A DNA stretch of 64,000 nt from Budorcas taxicolor (lineage: Eukaryota > Chordata > Mammalia > Artiodactyla > Bovidae), in contig NC_068910.1 of the NCBI RefSeq assembly GCF_023091745.1, positions 177,127,170 through 177,191,169 of the forward strand. The letters run 5' to 3'. Numbering within the stretch: position 1 is the first letter of the stretch; each line of letters opens with the position of its first letter. Shown here piece by piece: positions 10,815 through 22,532 of this stretch. The notes below the pieces were generated by a model. That model saw nothing but the letters and a program-made list of their open reading frames with translations, had not been told where the DNA came from and ran no database searches. Position numbers and translations under genes: made by a program.

Positions 10815-11065
10815 AGGTGCTCTTCATGGGAAAGCTACCTGATATTTGGAAGCCATATTTCCTCAGGGTCTTTGTGCCTGCCCCTCTTTGGTGTGGATGT
10901 CCTTGCTCCAGATGTCACATGGATTTCTCTTTCACCTCCTCAGGTCTTTCATGCAATGTCACCGTCTCTCTGAAGCCCTCCCTGACTGTGATATTTAAGA
11001 GTTCAAACTCATGCCTTGAATCCCTTGTTCCACCTTACTTACTCATTTTTCACTGGTGAATTTAT
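10815..11065 (+). mobile_element. L2 LINE fragment
   Basis: The order of phrases (CAGGGTCTTTGTGCCTGCCC, then CACCTCCTCAGGTCTTTC, then CAATGTCACCGTCTCTCTGA, then TTTATCACTATCC) follows the L2 3' region in sense orientation. The 80-codon open frame at 10817-11059 is an L2 shadow, not a gene. Confidence 0.75.
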
Positions 11066-11270
11066 CACTATCCTGGTGGCTCAGTATCAAAGAATCTGTT
11101 TGTAATGCAGGAGACTCAGGTTTGATCCCTAAATCGGGATGATCCCCTGGAGGAGAAGATGGCAACCCACTCCCGTATTCTTGCCTGGGGAATCCCATGG
11201 GCAGAGGAGCCTGGCAGACTACAATCCAGAGTCATAAAAGATTAGAACATGACATAGCAAATAACAAAAA
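11066..11270 (+). mobile_element. Bov-tA SINE
   Basis: The tRNA-like head (GGTGGCTCAGTATCAAAG, B-box GGTTTGATCCC) is followed by a Bov-A unit ending in ACAACAAAAAC-like sequence. No exact target duplication was found. Confidence 0.88.
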
Positions 11271-11299
11271 CATTTTAATACTGTAGTATCTATTATGTT

Positions 11300-12417
11300 T
11301 TTTTTTTTTTTTTCCTATTTCTGCTTTATTGACTATGCCAAAGCCTTTGACTGTGTGGATCACAATAAACTGTGGAAAATTCTGAAAGAGATGGGAATAC
11401 CAGACCACCTAATCTGCCTCTTGAGAAATCTGTATGCAGGTCAGGAAGCAACAGTTAGAACTGGACATGAAACAACAGACTGGTTCCAAAGAGGAAAAGG
11501 AGTACGTCAAGGCTGTATATTGTCACCCTGCTTATTTAACTTATACGCAGAGTACATCATGAGAAACGCTGGACTGGAAGAAACACAAACTGGAATCAAG
11601 ATTGCCGGGAGAAATATCAATAACTTCAGATATGCAGATGACACCACCCTTATGGCAGAAAGTGAAGAGGTGCTCTTGATGAAAGTGCCTCTTGATGAAA
11701 GCGAAAGAGGAGAGCAAAAAAGTTGGCTTAAAGCTCAACATTCAGAAAACGAAGATCATGGCATCCAGTCCCATCACTTCATGGGAAATAGATGGGGAAA
11801 TAGTGGAAACAGTGTCAGACTTCATTTTTGGGGGGCTCCAAAATCACTGCAGATGGTGACTGCAGCCATGAAATTCAAAGACGCTTACTCCTTGGAAGAA
11901 AAGTTATGACCAACCTAGATAGTATATTCAAAAGCAGAGACATTACTTTGCCATCTAAGGTCCGTCTAGTCAAGGCTATGGTTTTTCCTGTGGTCATGTA
12001 TGGATGTGAGAGTTGGACTGTGAAGAAGCCTGAGCGCCGAAGAATTGATGCTGTTGAACTGTGGTGTTGAAGAATACTCTTGGGAGTCCCTTGGACTGCA
12101 GGGAGATCAAACCAGTCCATTCTGAAGGAGATCAACCCTGGGATTTCTTTTGAAGGAATGATGCTAAAGCTGAACCTCCAGTACCTGGCCACCTCATGCG
12201 AAGAGTTGACTCATTGGAGAAGACTCTGATGCTGGGAGAGATTGGGGGCAGGAGGAGAAGAGGACGACAGAGGATGAGATGGCTGGATGGCATCACGGAC
12301 TCGATGGACGTGAGTCTGAGTGAACTCCAGGAGATGGTGATGGACAGGGAGGCCTGGCGTGCTGCGATTCATGGGGTTCCAAACAGTCGAACACGACTGA
12401 GCGACTGAATTGGGCTG
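11300..12417 (+). mobile_element. BovB LINE, 1.1 kb, RT domain to 3' end
   Basis: A sense BovB copy starting in the RT fingers/palm region and ending at the ACTGAGCGACTGAAT terminus. It has a perfect 12-bp target duplication ATCTATTATGTT at 11288-11299 and 12418-12429. A run of about 15 T precedes the first BovB base at 11313. The copy is 5'-truncated and lacks the endonuclease. Confidence 0.95.
11313..11909 (+). pseudogene. BovB reverse transcriptase fragment
   Basis: An open frame of about 200 codons with the RT palm. FIDYAKAFDCVDH (motif A) is followed by GVRQGCILSPCLFNLY (motif B region) and FRYADDTTLMAE (motif C, YADD catalytic pair intact). After about 11690 an internal duplication/indel shifts the frame, and the C-terminal parts continue in other frames (11828-12070 and 12196-12408). 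The endonuclease and the N-terminus of RT are missing. It cannot encode a full BovB protein. Confidence 0.9.
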
Positions 12418-12439
12418 ATCTATTATGTTAATTTTTTCC

Positions 12440-12570
12440 TCCTTCTAGGATGAAAGTTTCATGGGGAAAACGTTTTCATTTCTTTTGTTGACTTCTATGC
12501 TTCTAGCATTTTTAATGGAACCTGTCATAATACCTGCCATAAATAAATACTTACTGAATGAATTTTGAGT
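12440..12570 (+). mobile_element. L2 LINE 3' end (weak)
   Basis: CCTGTCATAATACCTGCCATAAATAAATACTTACTGAATGAA resembles the L2 3' terminus order. Short and decayed. Confidence 0.4.
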
Positions 12571-12837
12571 GAAATTAAGGAGAGAAAAGAAAACTCAATG
12601 GAAAAATGAGCACATGATAGTTCAAAATTTAACAGAGATATGTTTATAATTAAAATATATTTTAAAAATTTGCCAAATACTAAATAATCTTATCATAGTG
12701 TGATGAAAAAAGCACTTTCATGTACAGAGGCACAAACTGAAGAGTAATTTGACTCTATTTATTAAAATTAATATTCCATACTCTTATAGCCATGATTGCT
12801 TAATTTAACAAAACCTTGAAACAACCTAACTATTGAG

Positions 12838-13278
12838 AATTGGTCATGTATGGATGTGAGGTTTGGACTGTGAAGAAGGTTGAGCGCCAAAGAACTGATG
12901 CTTTTGAACTGTGGTGTTGGAGAAGACTCTTGAGAGGCCCTTGGACTGCAAGGAGATCCAACCAGTCCATCCTAAAGGAGATCAGCCCTGGATGTTCTTT
13001 GGAAGGAATGATGCTAAAGCTGAAACTCCAATACTTTGGCCACCTCATGCGAAGAGTTGACTCATTGGAAAAGACTCTGATGCTGGGAGGGGTTGGGGGC
13101 AGGAGGAGAAGGGGACGACAGAGGATGAGATGGCTGGAATGCATCACTGACTTGACGGACGTGAGTCTGAGTGAACTCCCAGAGTTGGTGATGGACAGGG
13201 AGGCCTGGCGTGCTGCGATTCATGGGGTCACAAAGAGTCGGACACGACTGAGAGACTGAACTGAACTGAACTGACTGA
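12838..13278 (+). mobile_element. BovB LINE 3' 0.44 kb
   Basis: A sense BovB tail ending in GAACTGAACTGAACTGACTGA. It holds an uninterrupted 139-codon frame (12840-13259) for the C-terminal BovB region, which includes the phrases MYGCEVWTVKK and [13 protein letters not shown]. The intact frame points to a relatively young insertion, but without RT it is not functional. Confidence 0.93.
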
Positions 13279-13694
13279 TGAAGCATAATGTGGAATTTAA
13301 CAGAACAAAATAGATATACAAGACAATATAGAAAAAGGTCTTAATATTATTAACTGAAAAGCTAGGTTCAAAAGAATGGCTACTGTAGGATACAATTTGT
13401 TTTCCTAAATGCATACATATACTCAGATGCCCACATATACATGTATGTAAAATATTTCTGGAGAGCTACACACATACTGTTCCACACACATTGGGAGTCA
13501 TTTGCATGAGGAATGCTTTATTCAATTTTTTGGTGAGGTCTAGTTGATTATTTGGTCTTCCAAGGAATTTATTTCAACTTACATTATGAATAATCTCTAA
13601 GCAAACATGTACATCTGAGCGAATGGATTACTGGTAGAGTATCATATAAATTTCTACAGTCAAAGTTGGTATTTGGAGAGTCTTTAAAAATCTG

Positions 13695-13897
13695 GAAAAA
13701 GACACTCAGTCGTGTCTGACTCTGGGACCCTATGGACTTGTAGCCCACAAGGCTCCTCTGTTCATGGAATTCTTCAGGCAAGAATTCTGGAGTGAGCAGC
13801 CATTCCCTTCTCCAAGGGATCTTCCTGACCCAGGGATGGAACCCGGATCTCCTGCACTGCATGCAGATTCTTTATCATTTGAGCCACCAGGAAAACC
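13695..13897 (-). mobile_element. Bov-tA SINE
   Basis: Antisense Bov-tA with the 11-bp perfect duplication TTAAAAATCTG at 13684-13694 and 13898-13908. The tRNA head lies on the right (GAGCCACCAGGAAAACC). Confidence 0.94.
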
Positions 13898-13908
13898 TTA
13901 AAAATCTG

Positions 13909-16040
13909 AGGAAACTAAAAAAAAAAAAAAAAAAAAGTCACAATTGTAGATTTGTAGAATTCCTTTTAGTTTAGAAGTATTTAAAAACCCTCAAAAAACA
14001 AAAGTATTAAAATATTATGTATTTATAAGAAATAAACAGCTATTAGCCCACTATTATGTTTTTTACTACAATTGGTAGACTCTTCTAAATCTTGTTTAAA
14101 ATATTCCCTCTGTTGTTCAACGTCTACTTCAATCTAGCTTCATTCTAGGGGAATAAATAATTGAAGACTGATCTGAACAGCAAATTTTGTATTCTGTGCA
14201 CAGCATGTTAATCTGTAATTATACTGCTACCTTTTCACTAAACTGGTATAAGCAATAGTTGACTTGAAGCTAATATTTAGTATTATAAACAATAAAAAAG
14301 ATATAATGGAAAAGTTATGAAGCATACAAGGGATTCCAAATAACCAACAGTGTCACCAGTTTTCTGAATATCATGTGGAGTTGATAACACTGAATGGAAT
14401 AACAAGGTCCTTATTAAATTTTCATTCAAATTTTTACCCTAAAAGAAAAGGTAATTTTTCACTCCTAGGTCTTAGAGCAGTCATTACCTAAATACAGTTG
14501 ACTATTGATAAAATGTCACAATCTATACAATATTTGATGGTTTGAAGAAACCACATTTTTTAAAAAATTGCCACATTGTCAAATTAAAAATTACAACTGT
14601 TTCCTGGCTCATATCATTTTAGTGAATTTTGCATAAAGTCGTGCCTGCAATTGTTCAACAGTAGCTCATGAAGCTAGTATGGAGGGAATAAAGGAAGAGC
14701 CATGTAATAAAGACTCAGGAATTGACATACATCATGCTGGGTAGATAGGGAGAGAAAATTATTCCATTCCAGAAGGGCATTCAAACATGACAGAATAGGG
14801 AAATGAACAAACCAGAACAAATAGTAACTCTACAGAGAAAACAGCCTTAACAGTGAGCTTAGATCAAAGTTTCTCAGAAGAATCTATTGCAGAGATGCCT
14901 GAAGCAAAATGCTCCTATCCAGGCTGAAAGCTTTGTGAAGGTCATGGGCAGAGGTCTGTAACCAGTGGCTCATGGACTATATCCATGCTTACACAGGCAT
15001 GACTACTTAATGCTTAATTGAACAGTATTTAAAAAATTAGAAATCACATAAAATGCTGTATTCCTAGCTTCGTTTGAAATCAATCCATGTTCTCCAATCA
15101 TAGAATGATATTTTTGCACTAAAACAATTGATTGACATGGAGGAGCCGCTGCCCCTTAGAAAGGATACCTACTCTACAACCAGTTTCTACCCTGCAACTA
15201 GTTCAAATGATTCCTTTGGGGAAATTAGAAAGGCTTGACCTTTCTCAAAATAATTTACTACCGTCATCCAGAAAATCTACAACTAGAAATGTAAATGGAG
15301 CTCCTTGGACTTGTTCAATGCGTAATCAGCCATGATGGCTGCTTCACTCAGTTATGCCACCTGCCTTCAGGGTACTTAGAATCACAAGGGATGAAATGAA
15401 AAAGACAAAGCTAGACCAGCACAGGATCTATTCTTTTTGCCCCTCTGGTCAGAATTAGTGTCATTTTTCTCTATCTTTCTTTTTTTTTTTTTTTTGCTTT
15501 TTTTTTTTCTCTCCCTTTCACTCTCCTTCCTCCCACTTTTTGTCCCCACCCTTTCCTTCCTTCCTTCCTCCCCTCTTTCTCTCTTGTGCGTGCATCCACA
15601 TACACACACAGTGGTTTTAAAGTTTTTTAATTTGCTAACTCATTTCATGTGATTATTAATAAAATATTTATAAGGAGATAAAATGCAATTGATCTATAGT
15701 TCATTTTATTTTGCTAATATACCAAACCAAAAAATAAAAAAACAAGTACGTTTTCTTTCAAAAATTATTTCAGAAGCCTGAGGGGAAACGTACCTAAAGT
15801 ATGTCCTTTTTGTATACTGCCTTAAAGAGTACAGATCATATGCCACTTTTTCTTTCAAACAACTCTCCATATGCGAGGAGATACAATGAAGACACTTTCC
15901 TGAGGTGTGCTATCCAGACTACAGAGTATTCGAATTTTACTTTCCAAAACACAAGGGCATGAAACAAAGTTTACAAAAACAAGAAGAAAAAGGCAGCATC
16001 CTTATTCTTTGATTATCTGTTTTGTTTTCTTCTATTCTAT
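13909..16040. other. Long unassigned stretch with pyrimidine tract
   Basis: Mostly single-copy-looking AT-rich sequence. A poly-A run lies at 13917-13937. A strong pyrimidine tract at 15470-15590 produces meaningless Lys/Arg- or Phe/Ser-rich frames on the two strands. A 67-codon frame at 15132-15335 contains a leucine-rich-repeat-like phrase but has no supporting context. I see no gene. Confidence 0.4.
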
Positions 16041-16480
16041 CAGGGCTTGGCTAATACATAAGCTCCTCAGTGAGGCCTTTACCTGAACACCCAAGCTAAA
16101 GTTGATCTCCCATTTGTCTCTATGTCACCCTACTTGTTTACTTAATAGCTCTAATTAGTGTGTATTTGATCAATCTATTTACTTAGCTCATGTGTTCATT
16201 GCCTGCCACATGTCAGACATTACTCCAGTCACTGGGAAGACCAAGGTAAACCTGCCAACTAAGGTTTTAAGATTTATGTGGAAGACAGAGAGAGTAACAG
16301 ACAGGCATATAAGTAAAATCATTACACACTGTGGTAAGTGTAATCCTTAATTTATACTTCTATCTTTCTGTTCCACTAACCTGTGTCTATATGGATTCTG
16401 TCTTCTATTATATCCCAGCACCAAGCACAGTGACTGGCTGAATGACTGTATTAACTTTCCTAGTGAAATGGATTTCTGTA
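16041..16480. mobile_element. L2-like fragments, mixed orientation (weak)
   Basis: 16065-16135 resembles sense L2 (TCAGTGAGGCCTTTACCTGA). 16190-16340 resembles antisense L2 (TGTTCATTGCCTGCCACATG, then GACAGAGAGAGTAACAGACA). 16380-16470 again looks like the sense end. The pieces are decayed and boundaries are uncertain. Confidence 0.4.
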
Positions 16481-16501
16481 ATAATATTTGAATAGGAGTC
16501 C

Positions 16502-16845
16502 CAGGGACTTCCCTAATGGCTCAGTGGTTAAAGAGTCAGCCTGCCAACATAGGAGACATGGGTTAGATCCCCGGTTTGGGACGATTTCACATGCTATGGG
16601 TCCACTAAGCCTGTAGGCTGCAACTATTGAGCCTGTGCTCTAGAGACTGGACACTGCAACCACTGAGCCCTCCCCCCACAACTACTGAAGCCACTTGCCC
16701 TAGAGCCCATGCTCAGTGACAAGAGAAGCCACTTCAAAGAGAAGCCTGCACACCCCATCCAGAGAGTAGCCTCTGCTTGCTGCAACTAGAAAAAAGCCTG
16801 TGCGGCCACAAAGATCCAGCACAGCTTAAAAATAAATAAAATTAT
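16502..16845 (+). mobile_element. CHR-2 SINE
   Basis: A tRNA-like head (GGGACTTCCCTAATGGCTCAG) followed by the CHR-2 body (CAACTACTGAAGCC) and an AAAATAAATAAA tail. Diverged; no clean target duplication. Confidence 0.88.
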
Positions 16846-16849
16846 TTCA

Positions 16850-16945
16850 ACTCTGGGAGATAATGAGGGTAAGGAAGTCTGGTGTGCTGCAGTCCATTGG
16901 GTTGCAAAGAGTTGGATATGATTTAGTGACTGGACAACAATTTAA
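16850..16945 (+). mobile_element. Bov-A / BovB 3' end fragment
   Basis: The phrase GTGTGCTGCAGTCCATTGGG followed by GAGTTGGATATGATTTAGTG is the shared 3' segment of BovB and Bov-A SINEs, followed by an AATAAATAAATA tail. It abuts the CHR-2 element. Confidence 0.75.
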
Positions 16946-17820
16946 AAAATAAATAAATAGGAAACCTGGGATATCAGAATAATATCATCTACTTGGGAGC
17001 AGTGAGAATTTTGTCCCTGACACATATGAGTTCAAAGAATGAGCAGTTACATATGTTATAACAAAGCTTGAAAGATAAATGAGAAAACACTCTCACTGCC
17101 CAGAGAGCTCTATTGTTAATACTGTAGTATATGTATTTCCAGATCTTATTTTATGAAACACAAATTTACCAAGAATTTTGTATTTCTTCAACAAAACAAT
17201 GTCATACTGTGTGTACTTTAAAACCTATATTTTTCAATTAACAATGTCCATTTTGACATTTCAGAAATATGAGGGGGGTTTTGCTTTATTTCTCTCTGAA
17301 AGGTTGACAGTTGGATACAATACAACAGGTATAGAATTTTGAGTCATACTCAAACCAAACAAAAACTTATGAAACATGATCTCTTATCTGTGCACATGAA
17401 CTTTTAAAACAGAGTACATTTTCAAAGGCAAAGTGAGAGGAGAGGAGAAAATGAACACCCACTCAGCAAATCAGGGAGAAAACTAATATTATTTCATGAA
17501 AATAAGTGACCCTGAAGCCACTCAAGTGGCTATTATCCCAGATGGAATGTCAGCTCTAACATTTCTCTATTTGGATTGTCTAACTTGTTTACTTGTACCC
17601 GTATTGTTCCAGAAAAAAAGATTTCAAATGAAATGTCACCATCAACACTTCTCTACTTGAAGTATTTTCTTTTACAATTTATCCATGTGCCATCTCTGTC
17701 CAAAAACAAAGAACTTAGGGTAGATAATAAAGATAAAAAGCATAAATGAGAAAAATACAAGTTGGAAAAGAAACAGAGCCAAGAAATAAGTTAGGAAACA
17801 GACCATATCTATTATGTAAA
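16946..17820. other. Unassigned spacer
   Basis: No gene or repeat that I can support. Confidence 0.35.
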
Positions 17821-17821
17821 C

Positions 17822-18318
17822 ATTCAGTTCAGTTCAGTTCAGTTGTTCAGTTGTGTCCAACTCTTTGCAAACCCATGAATCGCAGCATGCCAGGGCTCCC
17901 TGTCCATCACCAACTCCCAGAGTTCACTCAAACTCAAGTCCATCGAGTCGATGATGCCATCCAGCCATCTCATCCTCTGTCGTCCCCTTCTCCTCCTGCC
18001 CCAATCCCTCCCAGCATCAGAGTCTTTTCCAATGAGTCAACTCTTCGCATGAGGTGGCCAAAGTACTGGAGTTTCAGCTTTAGCATCATTCATTCCAAAG
18101 AACACCCAAGACTGATCTCCTTTAGAATGGACTGATTGGATCTCCTTGCAGTCCAAGGGACTCTCAAGAGTCTTCTCCAACACTGCAGTTCAAAAGCATC
18201 AATTCTTTGGCACTCAGCTTTCTTTACAGTCCAACTCTCACATCTATACATGACCACTGGGAAAACCATAGCCTTGAGAAGATGGACCTTTGTTGACAGA
18301 GTAATGTCTCTGCTTTTA
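17822..18318 (-). mobile_element. BovB LINE 3' 0.5 kb
   Basis: Antisense BovB starting with tandem CAGTT repeats (3' terminus) and truncated near 18318. Plus-strand open frames of 129 and 66 codons here are antisense shadows of the BovB C-terminal coding region. Confidence 0.92.
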
Positions 18319-18449
18319 CATCAACATTATTTATAAAATTGAAGAATGGAAAAAAAATGTATTAATATCACTGGACTAAGTGAAAGTATCTTTTATTAAA
18401 ATGTTGCTTGTATGTTTATTAACACGAAACCAGTGGGGGAAAAAACTTT

Positions 18450-20428
18450 ATATGTTACTAGACTGGGTAGCTGTGAAATATAAGAGACTAGCACAAGCAG
18501 GCAAGATATAAGGTTAATATACAAAAGTCAGTTTTTTCCCTGTATACTAGCAATGAACAAATGGGATTTGAAATTAAAACCATATTCTATTTAAATAACA
18601 CCCCCTCCCAAATCTAACAAAATGTGTACAAGATCCATATAAGGGAAACTACAAAATTCTGATAAATGAAATCAAAGAACTAAATAAATGAGAGATAGTC
18701 CAAGCTTTTGGAGAGGAAGTTTCAATATTGTCAAAATGTCTGTACTTCCAACTTGATTTATAGATTAAATGCAATCTCAATCAAAATCCTAACAAGTTAT
18801 TCTGTGGATTTTGACAAACTGATTCTCAATATTATTTGAGAGACAAAAGACCTAGAACAGTCAACATAATATTGAAGGAGAAGAACAAAGTTGGAGGACT
18901 GATACTATGTGACTTCAAGAGTTGCTATAAAGGTATGAAATCAAGACAGTGGATGTTGGTGAAAGAATAGAAAACATAGATCAATGGAGCAGAATAGAGA
19001 GCCCAGAAATAGACTCACACAAATATAGTGAATTGATCTTTGACAAAGGAGCTAAGGCAATACAATGCAGCAAAGTTTTTTTTTCAACAAATGGTATTGG
19101 AACAATTAGACACCCACCTGAAAAAAAATTAATCTAGACAGAGACTTATACCTTTCACAAAAATTAACTCAAATGGAGCATAGACCTAAACATCAAACAT
19201 AAAATTATGAACTGCAGACAATAACAGGAGAAAACCTAGATGACCTTAGGTATGGCAGTGACTTTTTAGATACAACACTAAAGACACAAATAGCAAGAAA
19301 GAGTTGATAAGCTTGACTCATTAAAATTAAAACTCTGCTCTGAACAAAAAATGAAGTCAAGAGAATGAGAAAACAAGCCACATATTGGGAGAAAGTGTTT
19401 GCAAAAATCACAGCTGATAAAAGATGATATACAAAATATACAAAGAACTCTTAAAACTCAACAACAAGAAAACAAGCAACCTGGCTGAATAATGGGCCAA
19501 AGATCTGAACAGACATCTCATCAAAGAAGATATATAGATCACAAACATTATGTGTTCATGGAAATGCAAATTAAAACAGCAATGAGATACCACTACATAT
19601 CCATTAGAGTAGCCATTATCCAAAGCACTGACAACATTAAATGTTCATGAAGGTAGAAAGCAATAGCAACTCTCATCGCTGGTGGGAATACAAAATGATT
19701 CAGCCACTTTGGAAGACAGTTTGATAGTGTCTTAAAAAACTAAACACTCTTACCACACAATCCAGCAATCATATTCCTTGGTATTTACCCAACTGGGCTG
19801 AAAGCTTAGGTCCACATCAAAACCTGCTCATGGATGTTTACAGTAGCTTTAGTCATAATTCGTGGTAGTAAATAAAATGTCTTTCTGTAGGTAAATAGAT
19901 AAACAAACCGGTATATCCAGGCAATGGGATATTATTCAGTGCTAAAAAGAAATGAGCTATCAAGCCATGATAAGACATGAAGGACATATTACTAAGTGAA
20001 GGAAGCCAATCTGAAAAGTTTGCTTAGTGTATGATTCGAGCTATATGCCATTCTGAATGGCACATAGGCAAACTCGAAGACAGCTAAATGATCAGTAATT
20101 ACTAGCATATGAGGTAGGGGAGGAATAAACAGGCAGAGCATACATGATTTTCAGGGCATTGAAAATATCATAATGATGGATAACATGTCATTGTTATTAT
20201 ACTTGGCCAAACTCATAGAATGTACAACTCCAAGAGTGAACCATTATGCAAACTATGTACTATGTGTGATTATGATGTGTCAATGTAGACTCATCAGTTT
20301 TAACACACATACCACTATGGTAAGGAATGTTGATAATGGAAGAGGAGTATAGGGTGTAAGGGAAATCTCTGTATCTTCTCTGTATTGCTATGAACCTAAA
20401 ATTGCTATAAAATAAAGTCTTAATTTTT
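18450..20428 (+). mobile_element. Older L1 LINE, ORF2 C-terminus and 3'UTR
   Basis: A sense L1 copy of mammalian-wide age. The order of recognisable phrases (AAAATGTCTGTACTTCC, ATAGATCAATGGAGCAGAATAGA, TAGTGAATTGATCTTTGACA, AATGAGATACCACTACA, GCAATGGGATATTATTCAG) follows L1 ORF2 then 3'UTR, and it ends in an AATAAAGTCTT-like tail. Multiple stops; the longest sense frame is 62 codons. Not functional. Confidence 0.88.
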
Positions 20429-21229
20429 GAGAAATGATCTTCTTTATCCAATCATCAACTAAAATCAGGCTGAGGTCCAGTTTTGGTAAGAGTCAGTTTA
20501 CCTGTGGTTTGTATCTGTTCCTACGGTTGCCTTCAGTAGACTTCTAACTGAGAATTTAGTGCCCTTGTCTCTTTATCACTAAGCAATTGGAAATTCCACT
20601 CTGCTTTTCAGAGCGATTTTAAGTTCTTGCTCGATACATCTTCAGAATATAGCAAAGTCTTGAGATGAAATGAGTTGTGTGCTTGGATTTCCAACTTTGT
20701 CATTCTAACCCACATAATTTCCCAAACTATGATTACTTGTATGTGCCTTAGCAGCAGCTCTCTGTCTCTTCACACCCATATTCTTAGCCTTATATTTACA
20801 CCTAGAATCAACAAAAATCTCCAGAGGAAAAAAAAAAAGGAAGCCATACATCCTCAATCTACCTCTGAATTTACCTCTGATTTCTTTGGAATTCAAGTCC
20901 TTCTAAATATTTCTGCTTAAGCAGCTCTTTGAAACCTTATTATTTGTTTTTTCATAATTTGCCTGGCTTTTCTAGTTGTGACAAATACTTCATCCTTCCT
21001 TGAAGCAGAAATTCTGATATACACACTGCATTTATTTAGAGGACTCCTAAAATTATACAATCAAATTTTAAACCTTTCCTATGCTACAGATTTATTTTTC
21101 TAACTGCCTTCAGAACATTTTTATTTTAATGTGTTTAAACTTATCCCTTTATTCTCCTGAATCTCCTGTATCTGTGATGACTTAATCATATTTCTGATCA
21201 CTACTATGTTGGGGGTTAGGAGATGGCTG
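20429..21229. other. Unassigned spacer
   Basis: No supported gene. Overlapping 81- and 63-codon frames on opposite strands at 20675-20920 have no recognisable motif. Confidence 0.35.
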
Positions 21230-21480
21230 TGTATTAAATGGGGGAGTTGTGGAAATCCTCATTGAGAAGGTGACCTTTGACCAAATACCTGACTGAGAGA
21301 AGGAACAAGCTGTGGAAACTTCCAGGGGAAGCTAAGATGGATATAGCAAGTTCAAAAGCACTGATTCAGGAGTGTACATGATGGTTTCCTATGATGGCAA
21401 GGAGTCTCTATGGCTGAGACTGAGTGAGCAAGGGGGAAAGTAATAAAGAGTGTATTCAGACCAGGACTGAACTAAGTATC
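21230..21480 (-). mobile_element. L2 LINE fragment
   Basis: Antisense L2 order: AAGGTGACCTTTGACCAAAT, then AGCAAGTTCAAAAGCACTGA, then GAGTGAGCAAGGGGGAAAGT. Moderately decayed and non-coding. Confidence 0.65.
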
Positions 21481-21955
21481 ATATTTAATTCATTTTCTTT
21501 CCACTCTTCATATCCAATAAAGATCATGTCCTTCAGGTCCCTGTGAAATATTCTTCATATACATGTCTCATTTATAAATCTGTTACCACCACCTTCATTT
21601 ATCTCTTGTTATTCATAGATAACTGCAATTGGAAACAGATCTTCCCAGTCTTGGAATTCCCTACTTCAATAAATTTCAAATAAAACATTCTTTTTTGCCA
21701 TAACCATGATCATGGCCACAATATAAGACTTTAAAATGTTCTAACTCTGGATTTTTCCATTACTATACATTAATAGGTCAGTTGAAGAGAGGAAAATGCC
21801 CATTTTTCTGTAACAGGTGATTGGGATGTTTGAATATGAGTAAATACGCTCCCTATTTTAATGCCTTCCAACAATGTTAGAAAAAAATCTGAAAATTTTG
21901 AAATCTTTAGATCTATCCAAGAGTCAAAAGCATTTGGTGAGTATAACACTGGGCT
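21481..21955. other. Unassigned spacer
   Basis: No gene or repeat that I can support. Confidence 0.3.
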
Positions 21956-21956
21956 C

Positions 21957-22475
21957 AGTTCAGTCACTCAGTCACTCAGTCATGTCTGACTCTTTGCGAC
22001 CCCATAAATTGCAGCATGCCAGGCCTCCCTGTCCATCACCATCTCCTGGAGTTCCCTCAGACTCATGTCCATCGAATTGGTAAGGCCATCCAGCCATCTC
22101 ATCCTCTGTTGTCCCCTTTTCCTCCTGCCCCCAATCCCTCCCAGCATCAGAGTCTTTTCCAATGAGTCAACTCTTCGCATGAGGTGGACAAAGTATTGGA
22201 GTTTCAGCTTTAGCATCATTCCTTCCAAAGAACACCCAGGGCTAATCTCCTTTAGAATGGACTGGTTGGATCTCTTTGCAGGCCAAGGGATTTGTAAGAG
22301 TCTTCTCCAACACCACAGTTCAAAAGCATCAATTCGTCGCCGCTCAGCTTTCTTCACAGTCCAACTCTCGCATCCATAAATGACCACTAGAAAAACCATA
22401 GCCTTGACTAGACGGACCTTTGTTGACAAAGTAATGTCTCTGTTTTTCAATAGGCTATCTAGGTTGATCTAGTAA
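21957..22475 (-). mobile_element. BovB LINE 3' 0.5 kb with open C-terminal frame
   Basis: Antisense BovB from its 3' terminus to the C-terminal coding region. The minus strand keeps one uninterrupted 156-codon frame at 21980-22450 (phrases [11 protein letters not shown] and [14 protein letters not shown]). No RT domain, so not functional. Another BovB copy in the same orientation follows after about 60 bp. Confidence 0.93.
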
Positions 22476-22532
22476 ATGAATAAAGTTTTCAACTTCCTAT
22501 TGCTGGAAAAAATCTAAAAATAACCATTTAGC

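Noticed and set aside
15132..15335. 67-codon frame with a leucine-rich-repeat-like phrase (LGKLERLDLSQNNL)
   Set aside because: Only one LRR-like unit, no flanking units, no splice sites or upstream coding context that I could support. A chance match or an unrecognisable old pseudogene is more likely. A translated search finding further aligned LRR units on either side would change this.
15382..15652. Lys/Arg/Glu-rich frame on minus and Phe/Ser/Leu-rich frame on plus
   Set aside because: Product of a polypyrimidine tract.
17746..18336. 129- and 66-codon plus-strand frames
   Set aside because: Antisense of the conserved BovB C-terminal coding region; the same shadow recurs at 12830-13147, 22065-22379, 30571-30912 and 49228-49488.
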